Positions 1-9,400 of a stretch of DNA of 64,000 bases are shown one piece after another. A model generated the notes under the pieces. It was not told the origin of the DNA and ran no database searches. It worked only from the letters and a program-made list of their open reading frames with translations. Every line of letters begins with the position of its first letter. Position 1 is the stretch's first letter. The translations under genes were made by a program, and so were the position numbers. Source of the DNA: Cellvibrio fontiphilus (GTDB lineage Bacteria > Pseudomonadota > Gammaproteobacteria > Pseudomonadales > Cellvibrionaceae); assembly GCF_035317345.1 (NCBI RefSeq), contig NZ_JAYKTU010000002.1, one strand, 5' to 3'.

Positions 1-1
1 C

Positions 2-1246
2 CGCATCCATTTTGACGAGGCCTGGTACGGCTACGCGCGTTTTAACCCCATGTATGAGGGCCGGTATGCCATGCGTGGCGACCCACGCGAACACAGCGAA
101 ACAGCCCCAACGGTGTTTGCTACCCATTCGACCCATAAGCTGCTAGCGGCGCTGTCGCAATCTTCCTACATCCATGTACGCAATGGTCGCAACCCCATAG
201 AGCACAGCCGCTTTAACGAATCCTTTGTGATCCAGGCGACCACATCGCCGCTATATATGTTGTTTGCCTCCAATGAGATAGGCGCCGCCATGATGGAGGG
301 CAGCAGCGGCTACAGCCTGACGCAGGATGTGATTCGTGAAGCCGTGGATTTCCGCCAGGCGCTGGCGCGGGCGCATCGGGAATTTACCCAAAAAGGAGAC
401 TGGTTTTTCCAACCCTGGAATTCGCCGGAAATTCGCGATGCCAAAACCGGCAAATGGGTCGCCTTTGCCGATGCCGACCCAGAGCAATTGGCCAGTGACC
501 CCAAATGCTGGCTGCTTGAACCCGGCGCCGCCTGGCACGGTTTTGAAGGTCTGGACAATAATTGGTGCCTGCTGGACCCCATCAAAGCCGGCATTATGGT
601 GCCGGGCATGGGGCTGGATGGGCAGATGGAGGCGGTGGGTATACCGGCGGCGGTGCTGAGCGCATTTCTCTATCGCAACAATATCATTCCCTCGCGCACT
701 ACCGATTTTATGGTGCTTTGCCTGTTTAGCATCGGCATCACCAAGGGCAAATGGGGAACCCTGATTAACGTGTTGCTGGCGTTCAAACGCCACTACGACA
801 AAAACACACCGCTGGAACAGGTCTTGCCGGAATTGGTAGATGCAGCACCCGCGCGCTACTACAACATGGGCCTGCAGGATCTCGCCAGGGACATGTTCAA
901 TTACATGCGCACCAGCCATATGGACGCCCTGCAAGCCGAAGCCTTTGGTAAGTTGCCGCTCATGAGCTGCACACCCCGTAAAGCCTTCCAGCAGTTACAG
1001 GCGGGCGATGCGGAATTACTGCCGCTCGCGCAGGCGGCAAACCGGGTCACGGGCGTGGGCATAATGCCCTACCCGCCCGGCATACCCATTGTGATGCCCG
1101 GCGAAAACCTTGGGCCTATCGATGGCCCCTGGCTTAGCTATATTGCTGCGCTGCAGGATTGGAGCAGCCGCTTCCCGGGTTTTGAAAAAGAGGTGGAAGG
1201 CCTGGTGCACAAAGACGGCGCCTATCACTTTTGGTGTTTGAAATAA
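2..1246 (+). CDS. Orn/Lys/Arg decarboxylase, 3' part (5' end outside window)
   Basis: PLP-dependent basic amino-acid decarboxylase of the fold type I Orn/Lys/Arg family; the visible 414 residues are roughly the C-terminal half. The reading frame is open from the first bases of the window (HFDEAWYGYARFNPMY), so the true start lies upstream. The PLP-lysine motif is visible as ATHSTHKLLAALSQ near visible residue 40, and the C-terminal PYPPGIPIVMPGE motif shared by AdiA/LdcC/SpeC is present. It removes CO2 from arginine, lysine or ornithine, for acid resistance or polyamine synthesis. Which substrate cannot be told from the visible part. A 6-bp hairpin (AGCCTC/GAGGCT, 1244-1258) follows the stop but has no T-run. 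Confidence 0.9.
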   Translation, partial: RIHFDEAWYGYARFNPMYEGRYAMRGDPREHSETAPTVFATHSTHKLLAALSQSSYIHVRNGRNPIEHSRFNESFVIQATTSPLYMLFASNEIGAAMMEGSSGYSLTQDVIREAVDFRQALARAHREFTQKGDWFFQPWNSPEIRDAKTGKWVAFADADPEQLASDPKCWLLEPGAAWHGFEGLDNNWCLLDPIKAGIMVPGMGLDGQMEAVGIPAAVLSAFLYRNNIIPSRTTDFMVLCLFSIGITKGKWGTLINVLLAFKRHYDKNTPLEQVLPELVDAAPARYYNMGLQDLARDMFNYMRTSHMDALQAEAFGKLPLMSCTPRKAFQQLQAGDAELLPLAQAANRVTGVGIMPYPPGIPIVMPGENLGPIDGPWLSYIAALQDWSSRFPGFEKEVEGLVHKDGAYHFWCLK

Positions 1247-1270
1247 GCCTCAAAGAGGCTCGCTATACTC

Positions 1271-1291
1271 TGTATCGACCAGATCGATACA
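1271..1291. promoter_or_regulatory. 8-bp perfect inverted repeat, possible repressor operator
   Basis: TGTATCGA (1271-1278), 5-base spacer CCAGA, TCGATACA (1284-1291). It lies in the gap between the decarboxylase and the exported-protein gene that leads into the RND efflux genes. The arm length and spacing fit a TetR- or LuxR-type dimer site. No regulator gene is visible next to it, so this is only a candidate. A hairpin role in the RNA is also possible, but there is no T-run. Confidence 0.35.
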
Positions 1292-1397
1292 AAACAGCAC
1301 CAGACTAGACAAGACCAGACGTCACAAAGCGACACCGAATATCACCAAGCAACACAACTCAACAGAACCTCAATCAACAACAAAGACGGAATTGCCC

Positions 1398-2030
1398 ATG
1401 AAACGATTGACCGCCACCGCACTCACCAGCCTGCTGTGCACCCTCTCACTTTCCGCAGCCGCGAGTAACTTCGGGTTTATGCGCGATACCCTGCCCAGCC
1501 AACTCGCCGATAACGACATGCAGTCGCTCAAGGCAGAAATCACCCGGGTACTGGAGCAGGCACCGGACAAAAAGGTGAGCCAATGGCAATCGCCCAACGG
1601 AAAAATCGGGGTGAAAATCCTGCCCAAACTCAGTTACACCGAGTCCGGCATGCCCTGTCGCCGCACCCTGTTACAGTTTTCATCGCCCGCCAAACCTGCC
1701 GAAACCTACGGCTTTACCATTTGTAAAAATGCGGCTGAACAATGGCAGATCAGTCAATCGCGCCTGCAATCCCTGAGCACTGAAGACCTGGCGCTGATTG
1801 AATCCCACGCCTTGCAAGCGCTCAACGACAACCAGACCGGCACCCCCATCACCTGGTTTAACCCCAAGTCCAAAATCAACGGCACATTGGTGCTGGTCAG
1901 CGCCGCGCAGAAAAACCAGCAGCCTTGTAAAACTCTGGCGATCAGTTTGTTCGATGCCGAAGGCGTATCCCTGGAGGGGCAATACTTGCTCTGTAAAACG
2001 GCGAGTGGCTGGAAGCGCGAAGCCTTCTAA
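1398..2030 (+). CDS. exported protein with two 17-kDa-surface-antigen-like modules
   Basis: 210-residue secreted protein. The start is the ATG at 1398 (an in-frame TTG lies 6 bases upstream); a signal peptide follows (MKRLTATALTSLLCTLSLS, cleavage probably after AAA). The mature part appears to hold two copies of one pattern. Copy 1 (about residues 45-125) has W-QSPNGK, then CRR, then C, then W. Copy 2 (about 130-208) has W-FNPKSKINGT, then CKT, then C, then GW. This pattern (W-x-(N/S)-P, G, C-(R/K), C, W) resembles the C-terminal domain of Rickettsia 17-kDa antigen-type outer-membrane proteins. It ends 88 bases before the efflux adaptor and may share its transcript. Function unknown; a periplasmic or outer-membrane accessory role is inference. 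Confidence 0.7.
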   Translation: MKRLTATALTSLLCTLSLSAAASNFGFMRDTLPSQLADNDMQSLKAEITRVLEQAPDKKVSQWQSPNGKIGVKILPKLSYTESGMPCRRTLLQFSSPAKPAETYGFTICKNAAEQWQISQSRLQSLSTEDLALIESHALQALNDNQTGTPITWFNPKSKINGTLVLVSAAQKNQQPCKTLAISLFDAEGVSLEGQYLLCKTASGWKREAF

Positions 2031-2117
2031 GGCTGCTCGCAACGCATTCCCTGCCGCCCCGGTATTTCACCAATAGCTCCACAACAAACCGCGTGTAATA
2101 AGACTAAGGAGTGACCT

Positions 2118-3260
2118 ATGTACCTACGCCCATTAGCTGTTGCCTTTTTGTGCCTGATATTTGTCGGTTGTAATAAATCCGCTCCTGCCAAGCCCAGCCC
2201 TGCGCAAGTCAGCGTGCAGCAACCTGAACGGCGCGCGATTAATGTAGAGCGGGATTTTATCGGCGAGGTCGCCGCCGTGGAGGAGGCGGAAATCCGCTCC
2301 AAGGTGAACGGCCGGGTTATCTCGGTGGAGTTCCAGGAGGGCAGCCTGGTGCAGCAAGGGCAGCCGCTATTCCGAATCGATAGCGATAGCCTGACTACTG
2401 CCGTCAACGAGGCCAAAGCCAACCTCGCTAAGGCTGAAGCCGACCAGACCAAGGTACTGGCGGACGAGCAGCGTTATAAAACCCTGGTGGAAAAAGGCAC
2501 CATTTCGCGCCAGGCCTATGACGACATCATCAATAAAGTGGCGCAAACCAAAGCCGCGCTGGATGCCGCCCAAGCCCAGCTAAACCAGGCGCAAACCATG
2601 CTGCAGGAGTCCGCCATAGTCTCGCCCTATAACGGGCGTATCGGGCGAGCCCAGGTGAAAGTGGGGGAATTGGTCACTGCCAACCAAACCTTGATGGCGA
2701 CAGTTTCCACCACCGAAAGTGTGCGGGTGGATTTCGCCCTGAGCGAGCGCGATTACCTGGAGCTGGTGCGCCCCATCCTGGAATCCGACCAGCCGCGCCC
2801 GCTGATCCCCGTGAGCCTCATCCTCGCCGATGGCAGCCTTTACCCCGAAACGGGTCTGATTACCTTTTCTGATCGCCGCATTTCCAGTGAAACCGGCACC
2901 TTTGCGGTGGCCGCCACCTTTCCCAACCCCAAGGAAGTGCTGCGCCCCGGCATGTTCGGGCGCATTCGCGCGGTGGTGAAACAACTGGATGATGCCCTGC
3001 TGATACCCAACCGTGCACTGCAGGAAGTATTGGATCGGAGCTTCATCAGCCTGGTGGACGCCAGCGGCAAGGTGGAACAACGGGAGGTAAAAACTGGCGC
3101 CCAGGCCGGCGGCTACGTACAAATCACCAGTGGCCTGGCGGATGGCGAGCAAGTAATAGTGGATGGTCACCACAAGGCGCGCCCCGGTATGCAGGTCACC
3201 GCCGTACCGCTGGATGTCGCGAGTGCACACACTAGCCCCACTGCAACACAGGGGGAGTAA
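2118..3260 (+). CDS. RND efflux periplasmic adaptor lipoprotein (AcrA/MexA type)
   Basis: 380 residues. It links an inner-membrane RND pump to an outer-membrane channel. Lipobox IFVGC at residues 14-18 puts acylated Cys18 at the N terminus, as in AcrA. The order is typical: beta-barrel/lipoyl half (EIRSKVNGRVISVEFQEGS), an alpha-hairpin with coiled-coil character (about 95-165), second lipoyl half (ESAIVSPYNGRIGRAQVKVG), then the membrane-proximal barrel (LRPGMFGRIRAVV). ATG 2118 has a good ribosome site, AAGGAG, 7 bases upstream. The pump gene starts 2 bases after the stop. No TolC-type channel is encoded in the window, so it must be supplied from elsewhere. Confidence 0.95.
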   Translation: MYLRPLAVAFLCLIFVGCNKSAPAKPSPAQVSVQQPERRAINVERDFIGEVAAVEEAEIRSKVNGRVISVEFQEGSLVQQGQPLFRIDSDSLTTAVNEAKANLAKAEADQTKVLADEQRYKTLVEKGTISRQAYDDIINKVAQTKAALDAAQAQLNQAQTMLQESAIVSPYNGRIGRAQVKVGELVTANQTLMATVSTTESVRVDFALSERDYLELVRPILESDQPRPLIPVSLILADGSLYPETGLITFSDRRISSETGTFAVAATFPNPKEVLRPGMFGRIRAVVKQLDDALLIPNRALQEVLDRSFISLVDASGKVEQREVKTGAQAGGYVQITSGLADGEQVIVDGHHKARPGMQVTAVPLDVASAHTSPTATQGE

Positions 3261-3262
3261 CC

Positions 3263-6200
3263 ATGGCGCATTTTTTTATTGATCGCCCGGTATTTGCGAT
3301 AGTTCTGTCGCTGTTCATTTCACTGTGTGGCGGCCTGGCGTTGAGCGTGCTACCCATCGCCCAATACCCACAAATCACCTTGCCCACGATTAACGTGAGT
3401 ACCGCTTATGTGGGTGCCAATGCAGAGGTAGTGCAGGAGAGTGTGGCCCAGGTGATTGAGGACAAGGTCAATGGTGTGGAGGGCATGTTGTATATGGACT
3501 CCCAATCCAACGGCAGTGGTCTTTATTCCCTGAACGTGACCTTTGGATTGGAGCGCAATGCCGATATGGCCGCCGTGCTCACCCAGAATCGCGCCGCCAC
3601 TGCCAACCCCAGTTTGCCGGGCGAAGTCACCCAAGCCGGGGTGACTATTCGCAAGCAAACGCCTGATGTGCTTATGTACTACGCCCTTTACTCCCCCAAG
3701 GGCAGCTTCGACCAGTTGTTCCTGAAAAATTACGGCAGCATTTACATTACCGATGTCTTGAAACGGATTCCGGGGGTGGGCAACGTCAATGAATACGGGG
3801 CGGATTTTGGGATGCGCATCTGGCTGGACCCCACCCAAATGGCCAAACACGCGGTCACCGCCCAGGATGTGAGCCAGGCCCTGCGCGAGCAAAACACCCA
3901 GGTGCCAGCGGGCACTTTTGGCCAGTACCCCGCGCCTAGCACCCAAAGCTCCCAATACCCGGCGCTGGTACAAGGGCGCTTGGTAAAACCGGACGAATTC
4001 TGCCAGGTCGTGCTCAAAAGCAACGGCAAAGGCGGTTTTGTGCGTTTGGGTGATGTTGCCCGTTGCGAGTTATCCGCCAAGGATTTCCTCTACTTCGGCT
4101 CCTTCAAAGGCAACCCCGCCGCCATCTACGCCATCAACCTGACACCGGACGCCAACGCTCTGGATGTTGCCGAACAAATCCGCGCGGAACTGGCGCGGGT
4201 AGAGGCCGACTTCCCGCCCGACCTGGCGCTGGACATAGTCACCGACAACACCATCTTTGTGACCGAGTCCATGCGCGAAGTGCTCAAGACCTTTGTGGAA
4301 GCGATGCTACTGGTATTGGTGGTAGTCACCCTTTTCCTGCAAAGCTGGCGCGCCACCCTTATACCCATGCTGGCGGTGCCGGTAAGTTTGATCGGCACTA
4401 TGGCGATTTTTGTCGCCCTGGGGTTTTCCATTAATACCCTCACCCTGTTTGCGCTGGTGCTGGCTATTGGCATAGTGGTGGACGATGCCATAGTCGTGGT
4501 GGAAGCCGTAGAACATCACATGGCCCACAAGGGCTTAAACGCAAGGGATGCCACCATCCGCGCTATGGGCGAGGTTTCGGGGCCAGTCATTGCTACCGCA
4601 TTGGTGCTCTGCGCAGTATTTGTGCCGGTGGCGCTGCTGGGGGGTATATCCGGCGTTATGTTTCGTCAGTTTGGCCTGACGGTCGCCGTGGCAGTGCTGC
4701 TCTCGGCGCTCGTCGCCCTGACGCTCACACCGGCGCTCTGCGCGCTGCTACTGCGCCATAAAAACCCGGACAAGCAGGGTTTGATCCAGCGGTTTTTTGC
4801 CGGTTTTAATCGCCTGTTTGACGCCTTGGTGCCGCGTTACGGGCGGGGCGTGATGGTGTTTATACGCCGCGGTAGCCTTGCTCTGCTGCTACTCATCGCC
4901 TTGGTAGCAGCAACCGCTGGCTTGTTTAAACAGGTGCCCAGCACCTTTGTGCCCGATGAGGACCAAGGCTACTTCCTCGCTGCCGTCAGCCTGCCGGAGG
5001 GCGCGACACTTGCCCGTACCCAGGAGGCCATGCGGCGGGTAGAAGCGCTGGCGCTGCAAATCCCGGGGGTGGATAAAACTATCGGCGTGAGCGGCGTTAA
5101 CCTGCTGGTGGGCGCGCCCCAGTCCAATGCCGGTTTACTCGTTGTCCGGCTAAAAGACTGGTCGGCGCGCACCAGTCCGGAAACCTCACTGCGCAGCATC
5201 ATCGGCAGCTTTTATGCACAGGCCCAGGGCATCACCGAAGCGCAGGTGCTGCCCTTTAACCCGCCGGCTATTCCGGGCCTCTCTGCCACTGGCGGCTTCA
5301 GCATGATGATTCAGGATAAATCCGGCAAAGGCGCGCGGGCACTGGAGGAAGTGGCCAATAACTTTATCGCCAAGGCGCAAACGCAGCCTGAAATTGGCTC
5401 TATCTTCTCCAAACTCCAGACCAACACACCGGCAATTCGCATCCAGGTGGATCGCGAAAAAGCCAAGAAACTGGGTGTGCCCCTCTCGGAAGTTTTCTCG
5501 ACCTTGCAAGCCATGCTCGGCGGTTTACAGGTGAACGATTTCTCCCGTTTTGGCCGCACCTACAAAGTCACCCTGCAAGCCGACAGCGCCTTCCGCGACA
5601 ATACCGAAGCACTGGGACTGTTGTTTGTGCGCAGCAATAGCGGCGAAATGGTTCCACTCTCCACTCTGGTAAGCACCGAAAAAACCGGCACTCCCTTTGT
5701 ATTGAAGCGGTTCAATGGCTACACCGCCGCCGAGATTGGCGGCAAACCGGCAGCCGGTTACAGCTCCGGTGAAACCCTGGCGGCGCTAGCCGCAGTGGCG
5801 GCTGAAACCCTGCCGGAAGGATACGGTTACGAATGGGCGGGGCTGTCGCGGCAGGAGCAGGAAAGTGCGGGCCAAACGGCCCCTATTCTGGTGCTGGCAC
5901 TAGTGGTGGTATTCCTCTTTCTGGCTGCACTCTACGAGAGCTGGGCCGTGCCCTTCGCGGTATTGCTGTCACTGCCCTTGGGGTTGTTCGGCGCCATGTT
6001 TACCCTTTGGGTAACGGGCGCGCCCGGCTCGGTGTATACCCAGATAGGCTTGGTGTTGGTTCTGGGGCTGGCCGCCAAAAATGCCATTTTGATTGTGGAA
6101 TTCGCCAAGATGAAATACGAGCAAGGCCAGCCACTGCAGGAGGCGGCACTGGAAGCAGCACTGCTGCGGCTGCGCCCCATTCTCATGACATCCTTTGCTT

Positions 6201-6427
6201 TTATCCTGGGAGTGGTGCCACTGGTACTCGCCTCGGGCGCTGGCGCCGCCGCGCGCGTCACCCTTGGCCTGACAGTCTTTGGCGGTATGTTAGCTGCCAC
6301 CCTGCTGGCTATTTTTATGGTGCCGCTGCTCTACTGCCTGGTGCAGGGGTTGGCGGAACGACTGGGAACCTCGGGGGCAAAACAGGGAGACAAACCGGCA
6401 ACCCCCGAGAGTTCCCCTATTGTTTAA
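3263..6427 (+). CDS. RND multidrug efflux pump, HAE1 family (AcrB/MexB type)
   Basis: 1054 residues, the full length of the family. Proton-driven antiporter of the inner membrane that exports hydrophobic drugs or other amphiphiles through a trimer. The N terminus (MAHFFIDRPVFAIVLSLFIS) is the classic HAE1 start. The proton-relay residues are visible: Asp-Asp in GIVVDDAIVVVEAVEHH (TM4) and Lys in GLAAKNAILIVEFAK (TM10). Two large periplasmic loops and 12 membrane segments are evident. The ribosome site GGGGGAG overlaps the adaptor stop, so the pair is translationally coupled. The last 11 bases overlap tail-to-tail with the minus-strand protease gene. Substrate unknown. Confidence 0.95.
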   Translation: MAHFFIDRPVFAIVLSLFISLCGGLALSVLPIAQYPQITLPTINVSTAYVGANAEVVQESVAQVIEDKVNGVEGMLYMDSQSNGSGLYSLNVTFGLERNADMAAVLTQNRAATANPSLPGEVTQAGVTIRKQTPDVLMYYALYSPKGSFDQLFLKNYGSIYITDVLKRIPGVGNVNEYGADFGMRIWLDPTQMAKHAVTAQDVSQALREQNTQVPAGTFGQYPAPSTQSSQYPALVQGRLVKPDEFCQVVLKSNGKGGFVRLGDVARCELSAKDFLYFGSFKGNPAAIYAINLTPDANALDVAEQIRAELARVEADFPPDLALDIVTDNTIFVTESMREVLKTFVEAMLLVLVVVTLFLQSWRATLIPMLAVPVSLIGTMAIFVALGFSINTLTLFALVLAIGIVVDDAIVVVEAVEHHMAHKGLNARDATIRAMGEVSGPVIATALVLCAVFVPVALLGGISGVMFRQFGLTVAVAVLLSALVALTLTPALCALLLRHKNPDKQGLIQRFFAGFNRLFDALVPRYGRGVMVFIRRGSLALLLLIALVAATAGLFKQVPSTFVPDEDQGYFLAAVSLPEGATLARTQEAMRRVEALALQIPGVDKTIGVSGVNLLVGAPQSNAGLLVVRLKDWSARTSPETSLRSIIGSFYAQAQGITEAQVLPFNPPAIPGLSATGGFSMMIQDKSGKGARALEEVANNFIAKAQTQPEIGSIFSKLQTNTPAIRIQVDREKAKKLGVPLSEVFSTLQAMLGGLQVNDFSRFGRTYKVTLQADSAFRDNTEALGLLFVRSNSGEMVPLSTLVSTEKTGTPFVLKRFNGYTAAEIGGKPAAGYSSGETLAALAAVAAETLPEGYGYEWAGLSRQEQESAGQTAPILVLALVVVFLFLAALYESWAVPFAVLLSLPLGLFGAMFTLWVTGAPGSVYTQIGLVLVLGLAAKNAILIVEFAKMKYEQGQPLQEAALEAALLRLRPILMTSFAFILGVVPLVLASGAGAAARVTLGLTVFGGMLAATLLAIFMVPLLYCLVQGLAERLGTSGAKQGDKPATPESSPIV

Positions 6428-9400
6428 TAGGCTGTAAAAAACCGGCGCGCCCTGCGCCGATTGCCATCACCAGTAACATAAACAGGATCAGGGTGGAGCT
6501 GGAGCCTCCACCCCCACCACCAGAGCTGGCGCCACCTGATCCCCCGCCTGACCCACCACCTGTTGCCGCCCGACTGCTGGCCGCACTACTCGACGCAATA
6601 CTTGATGCAGCACTGGATTGCGCCACCACAGTCACCCGTTGGAAGGCACTGCCCATGTTGCTGCGCGAGTCAAAAGCATGCCAGCCAACCTGATGTACAC
6701 CTGGCGCAAAAACACCGCTGTGGTCAGTCCAAGCCCCTACCTCACCATCCACCAGATCAACTGCACGCGCCGAACCAAGAGTGACCTGGGTGATATCCCC
6801 AGTGGCGGTCACTTGCAAATCGGCCGGTGCTATTACCTGCGGAGGGGTGGTATCGAGAATACTCAGGCGCTGAACCACCCTGGTTTTTTTACCAATCGAA
6901 TTGGTCGCCTGCCAGTAGATGTTGTGTTCGCCCAAGGCAAAGGGCCCCAAATTACTGGCGACTGCGGGGATTTGACCATCGATAGGGTCTGTGGCTACAA
7001 CCGCTGGCAGATCAACACTGGTTTCGCGCCCGGTGGCTTCAAATATCAGGGGTGGCAATGGGTTAATGACTGGCGGCTGTAAGCCCTGCGCTTTGCCGTC
7101 AGTTCCCAACCAGAAAACACCATTAAGGGTATTGATTTGGCTGATTCCCAGCGTGTTGCGCAAACTAATACGCAATGAACCCGCACGCGTACCTGCCATT
7201 ACCGGTAACTTGGCAGAGTAGTCATTTGCCGTCTGGGTGAGCGGCAAAACAATCCAGTCTGCGTCGCCATCAAGACGGTATTCCACCAGTATCTGGCCTG
7301 CCTGCATGTCCAAACCGGCTGAGGAACCAGCGGTTGCACGCAACAACACTTCAAGGTCGTTGCCGTTGAGCACCCTTGTGGCACGCCCATCGCTGCGAAA
7401 CTCAAGCATATGTAATTCAGGGCCATAAACAGTAACGTCGCCCATTGCCTTGATTGCAGCGACATCGATCTCCAGGCGGCTGGTGGATTGTCCAAGCCGG
7501 CCCAACAAACGGGTCGGCTGATCAAACTCCAGGGCAAGATCGGCATCGCAATTCGCCACGCCATTTGGATCAGTAAACAACAGCGTGAAATTACTACCAT
7601 TCACTTCGGCCTGATTGATTAATTGGCCGTCGCAATATTGCCGGTAGGGCATAGCATCAAAAAAGTTGTTTTCCTGATGATCGCGCTGGATAGTAAAACT
7701 GGAGCCATCGCTCTTGGAGACATTGCGTACCGACAACTGCTTGCCCGCAGCGTCATAACGGTACTCGGCTGCCAAGAAGTAAGCACTGTCACTGATTACC
7801 AAATCGCTGCTGTCGCTGCGGTAGTTGGTTTCATCTACTACTGAAAACGCACCTTCCAGCTTGGTAAACCCGGTGATATCGGTCATTGCCATAGGGCCGG
7901 TACGCATTAACTCCCGGCTCCAGACCGTTGGATCGGGGTTGTAGTGATAGACCCCAAACTCGGGATACCACTCACCTTCATCCAGTTTTGCAAGATTGGT
8001 GTGTACCTTGGCCTCAATAGGCTCGTAATAAACCTCACTGCCAACCTGGAAGCTGCTTGCCCCCCATAAGCCCAGCAGTGATTTGATCATGGTGGATCCC
8101 ACACCAAAGGTGACACCATTGGCCAAAACATCGGCGTCCTCATAACGGAAATTCACACCACCGGCAGCGGCCATGTCCAAATCCAGAAAGTGACTGTTAT
8201 TGACGCCCTCAGGAAAAACCTCATCCAGCAGGAAGTATCGCCCCGGTGTGCCAGGGCGGGTATCGGGTAAGCTAAACATGGTAGAAACCTGTAGTTTGAA
8301 CTTATCCGAAGTGGGTGACACCCGCATGATGTCCTTGCCACTGCTTCCCAGGAAGAACAGGCCACTAATGGAGGCTTCGGGAATAAACCAGATCAGGGTT
8401 TTATCAAATGCCCGCATTCCATCCAGGTTCATTTCAGCGCCCTGCTCATCCTTAATCCTGCCTATCGAGATTTGGTTAACCGCTGTGTTGATGTCCAGCA
8501 GCACCCGGGCATCCCCCGATACTTCAATATTTTCCTTGAATACCATCGCACTCACTGAACAATCGCTGTTATAGAAAGCAACATGCAGCTTGTAGGTGCC
8601 GGGCTTTACATCCACACCATAGTTTGACGGTGGCTCGCTGCAGTCACTAAACGAATCAAATGCAAAATAACTACCTGTATCATTGAAGATATGGAGCACC
8701 CAGGGCGCTCCTACAAAGTCCAGGTTTAAGCGCGCAGACTTGGCAAATACCAGAGGCATAAGCACCGGTTGGCTATCAACCTCCAATGTGGCGGTAATTT
8801 CATGGTGCAAGGTAGCGTTATCCGCATAGGGCAGGGTCTGCGGGTCGACAATCAGTTGCAGGTTAAATGATTGTTCCTGCCCTGCCGCCAGCACCTGGGG
8901 TTCTGCCGGGGTCACTGATGCAGAAGCACCCGTTGGGTATGTTGCAGGGGCACGGAACGCCACAGTGACCGGACTGGCACTGATGTTTTTCACACTGACA
9001 GGCAGCTGGGGCGTCCAACTTTGTTCCGCCAGATTGACCGAACCGGCATTGAGCAACCTGGGCTGGATCAGTACCTTGGCGTTAACCGCCGCAAGCAATT
9101 TCATTAGACCGGCACCCTGGGTAAACACGTTCTGCCCAAGGTCAGAGGTATGGTTGATCAGCAGGGTTTTAATGTCATTCGCCGATAGCTCGGGAAAGCG
9201 TTGTTTGAGCAGGGCGGCGCCGCCCGCCACATGGGGCGTGGCCATACTGGTGCCGCTAAGGCGCACATAGCTACCGCCCGGTTTGGTGGAGTTAATATTC
9301 ACCCCCGGTGCCACAATTTCCGGTTTTACATATTGCTTGCCAACTATAGGCCCGCGCGAACTGAAGTCGGCAATAGCGCCATAGTTATCGCTCGCACCTA

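Noticed and set aside
251..934. 227-codon minus-strand frame inside the decarboxylase
   Set aside because: Fully antisense to a clear family member, no ribosome site, no recognisable sequence.
5833..6693. 286-codon plus-strand frame across the end of the RND gene
   Set aside because: Different frame from the conserved pump sequence and the protease; Gly/Arg/Pro-rich composition typical of a shadow frame.
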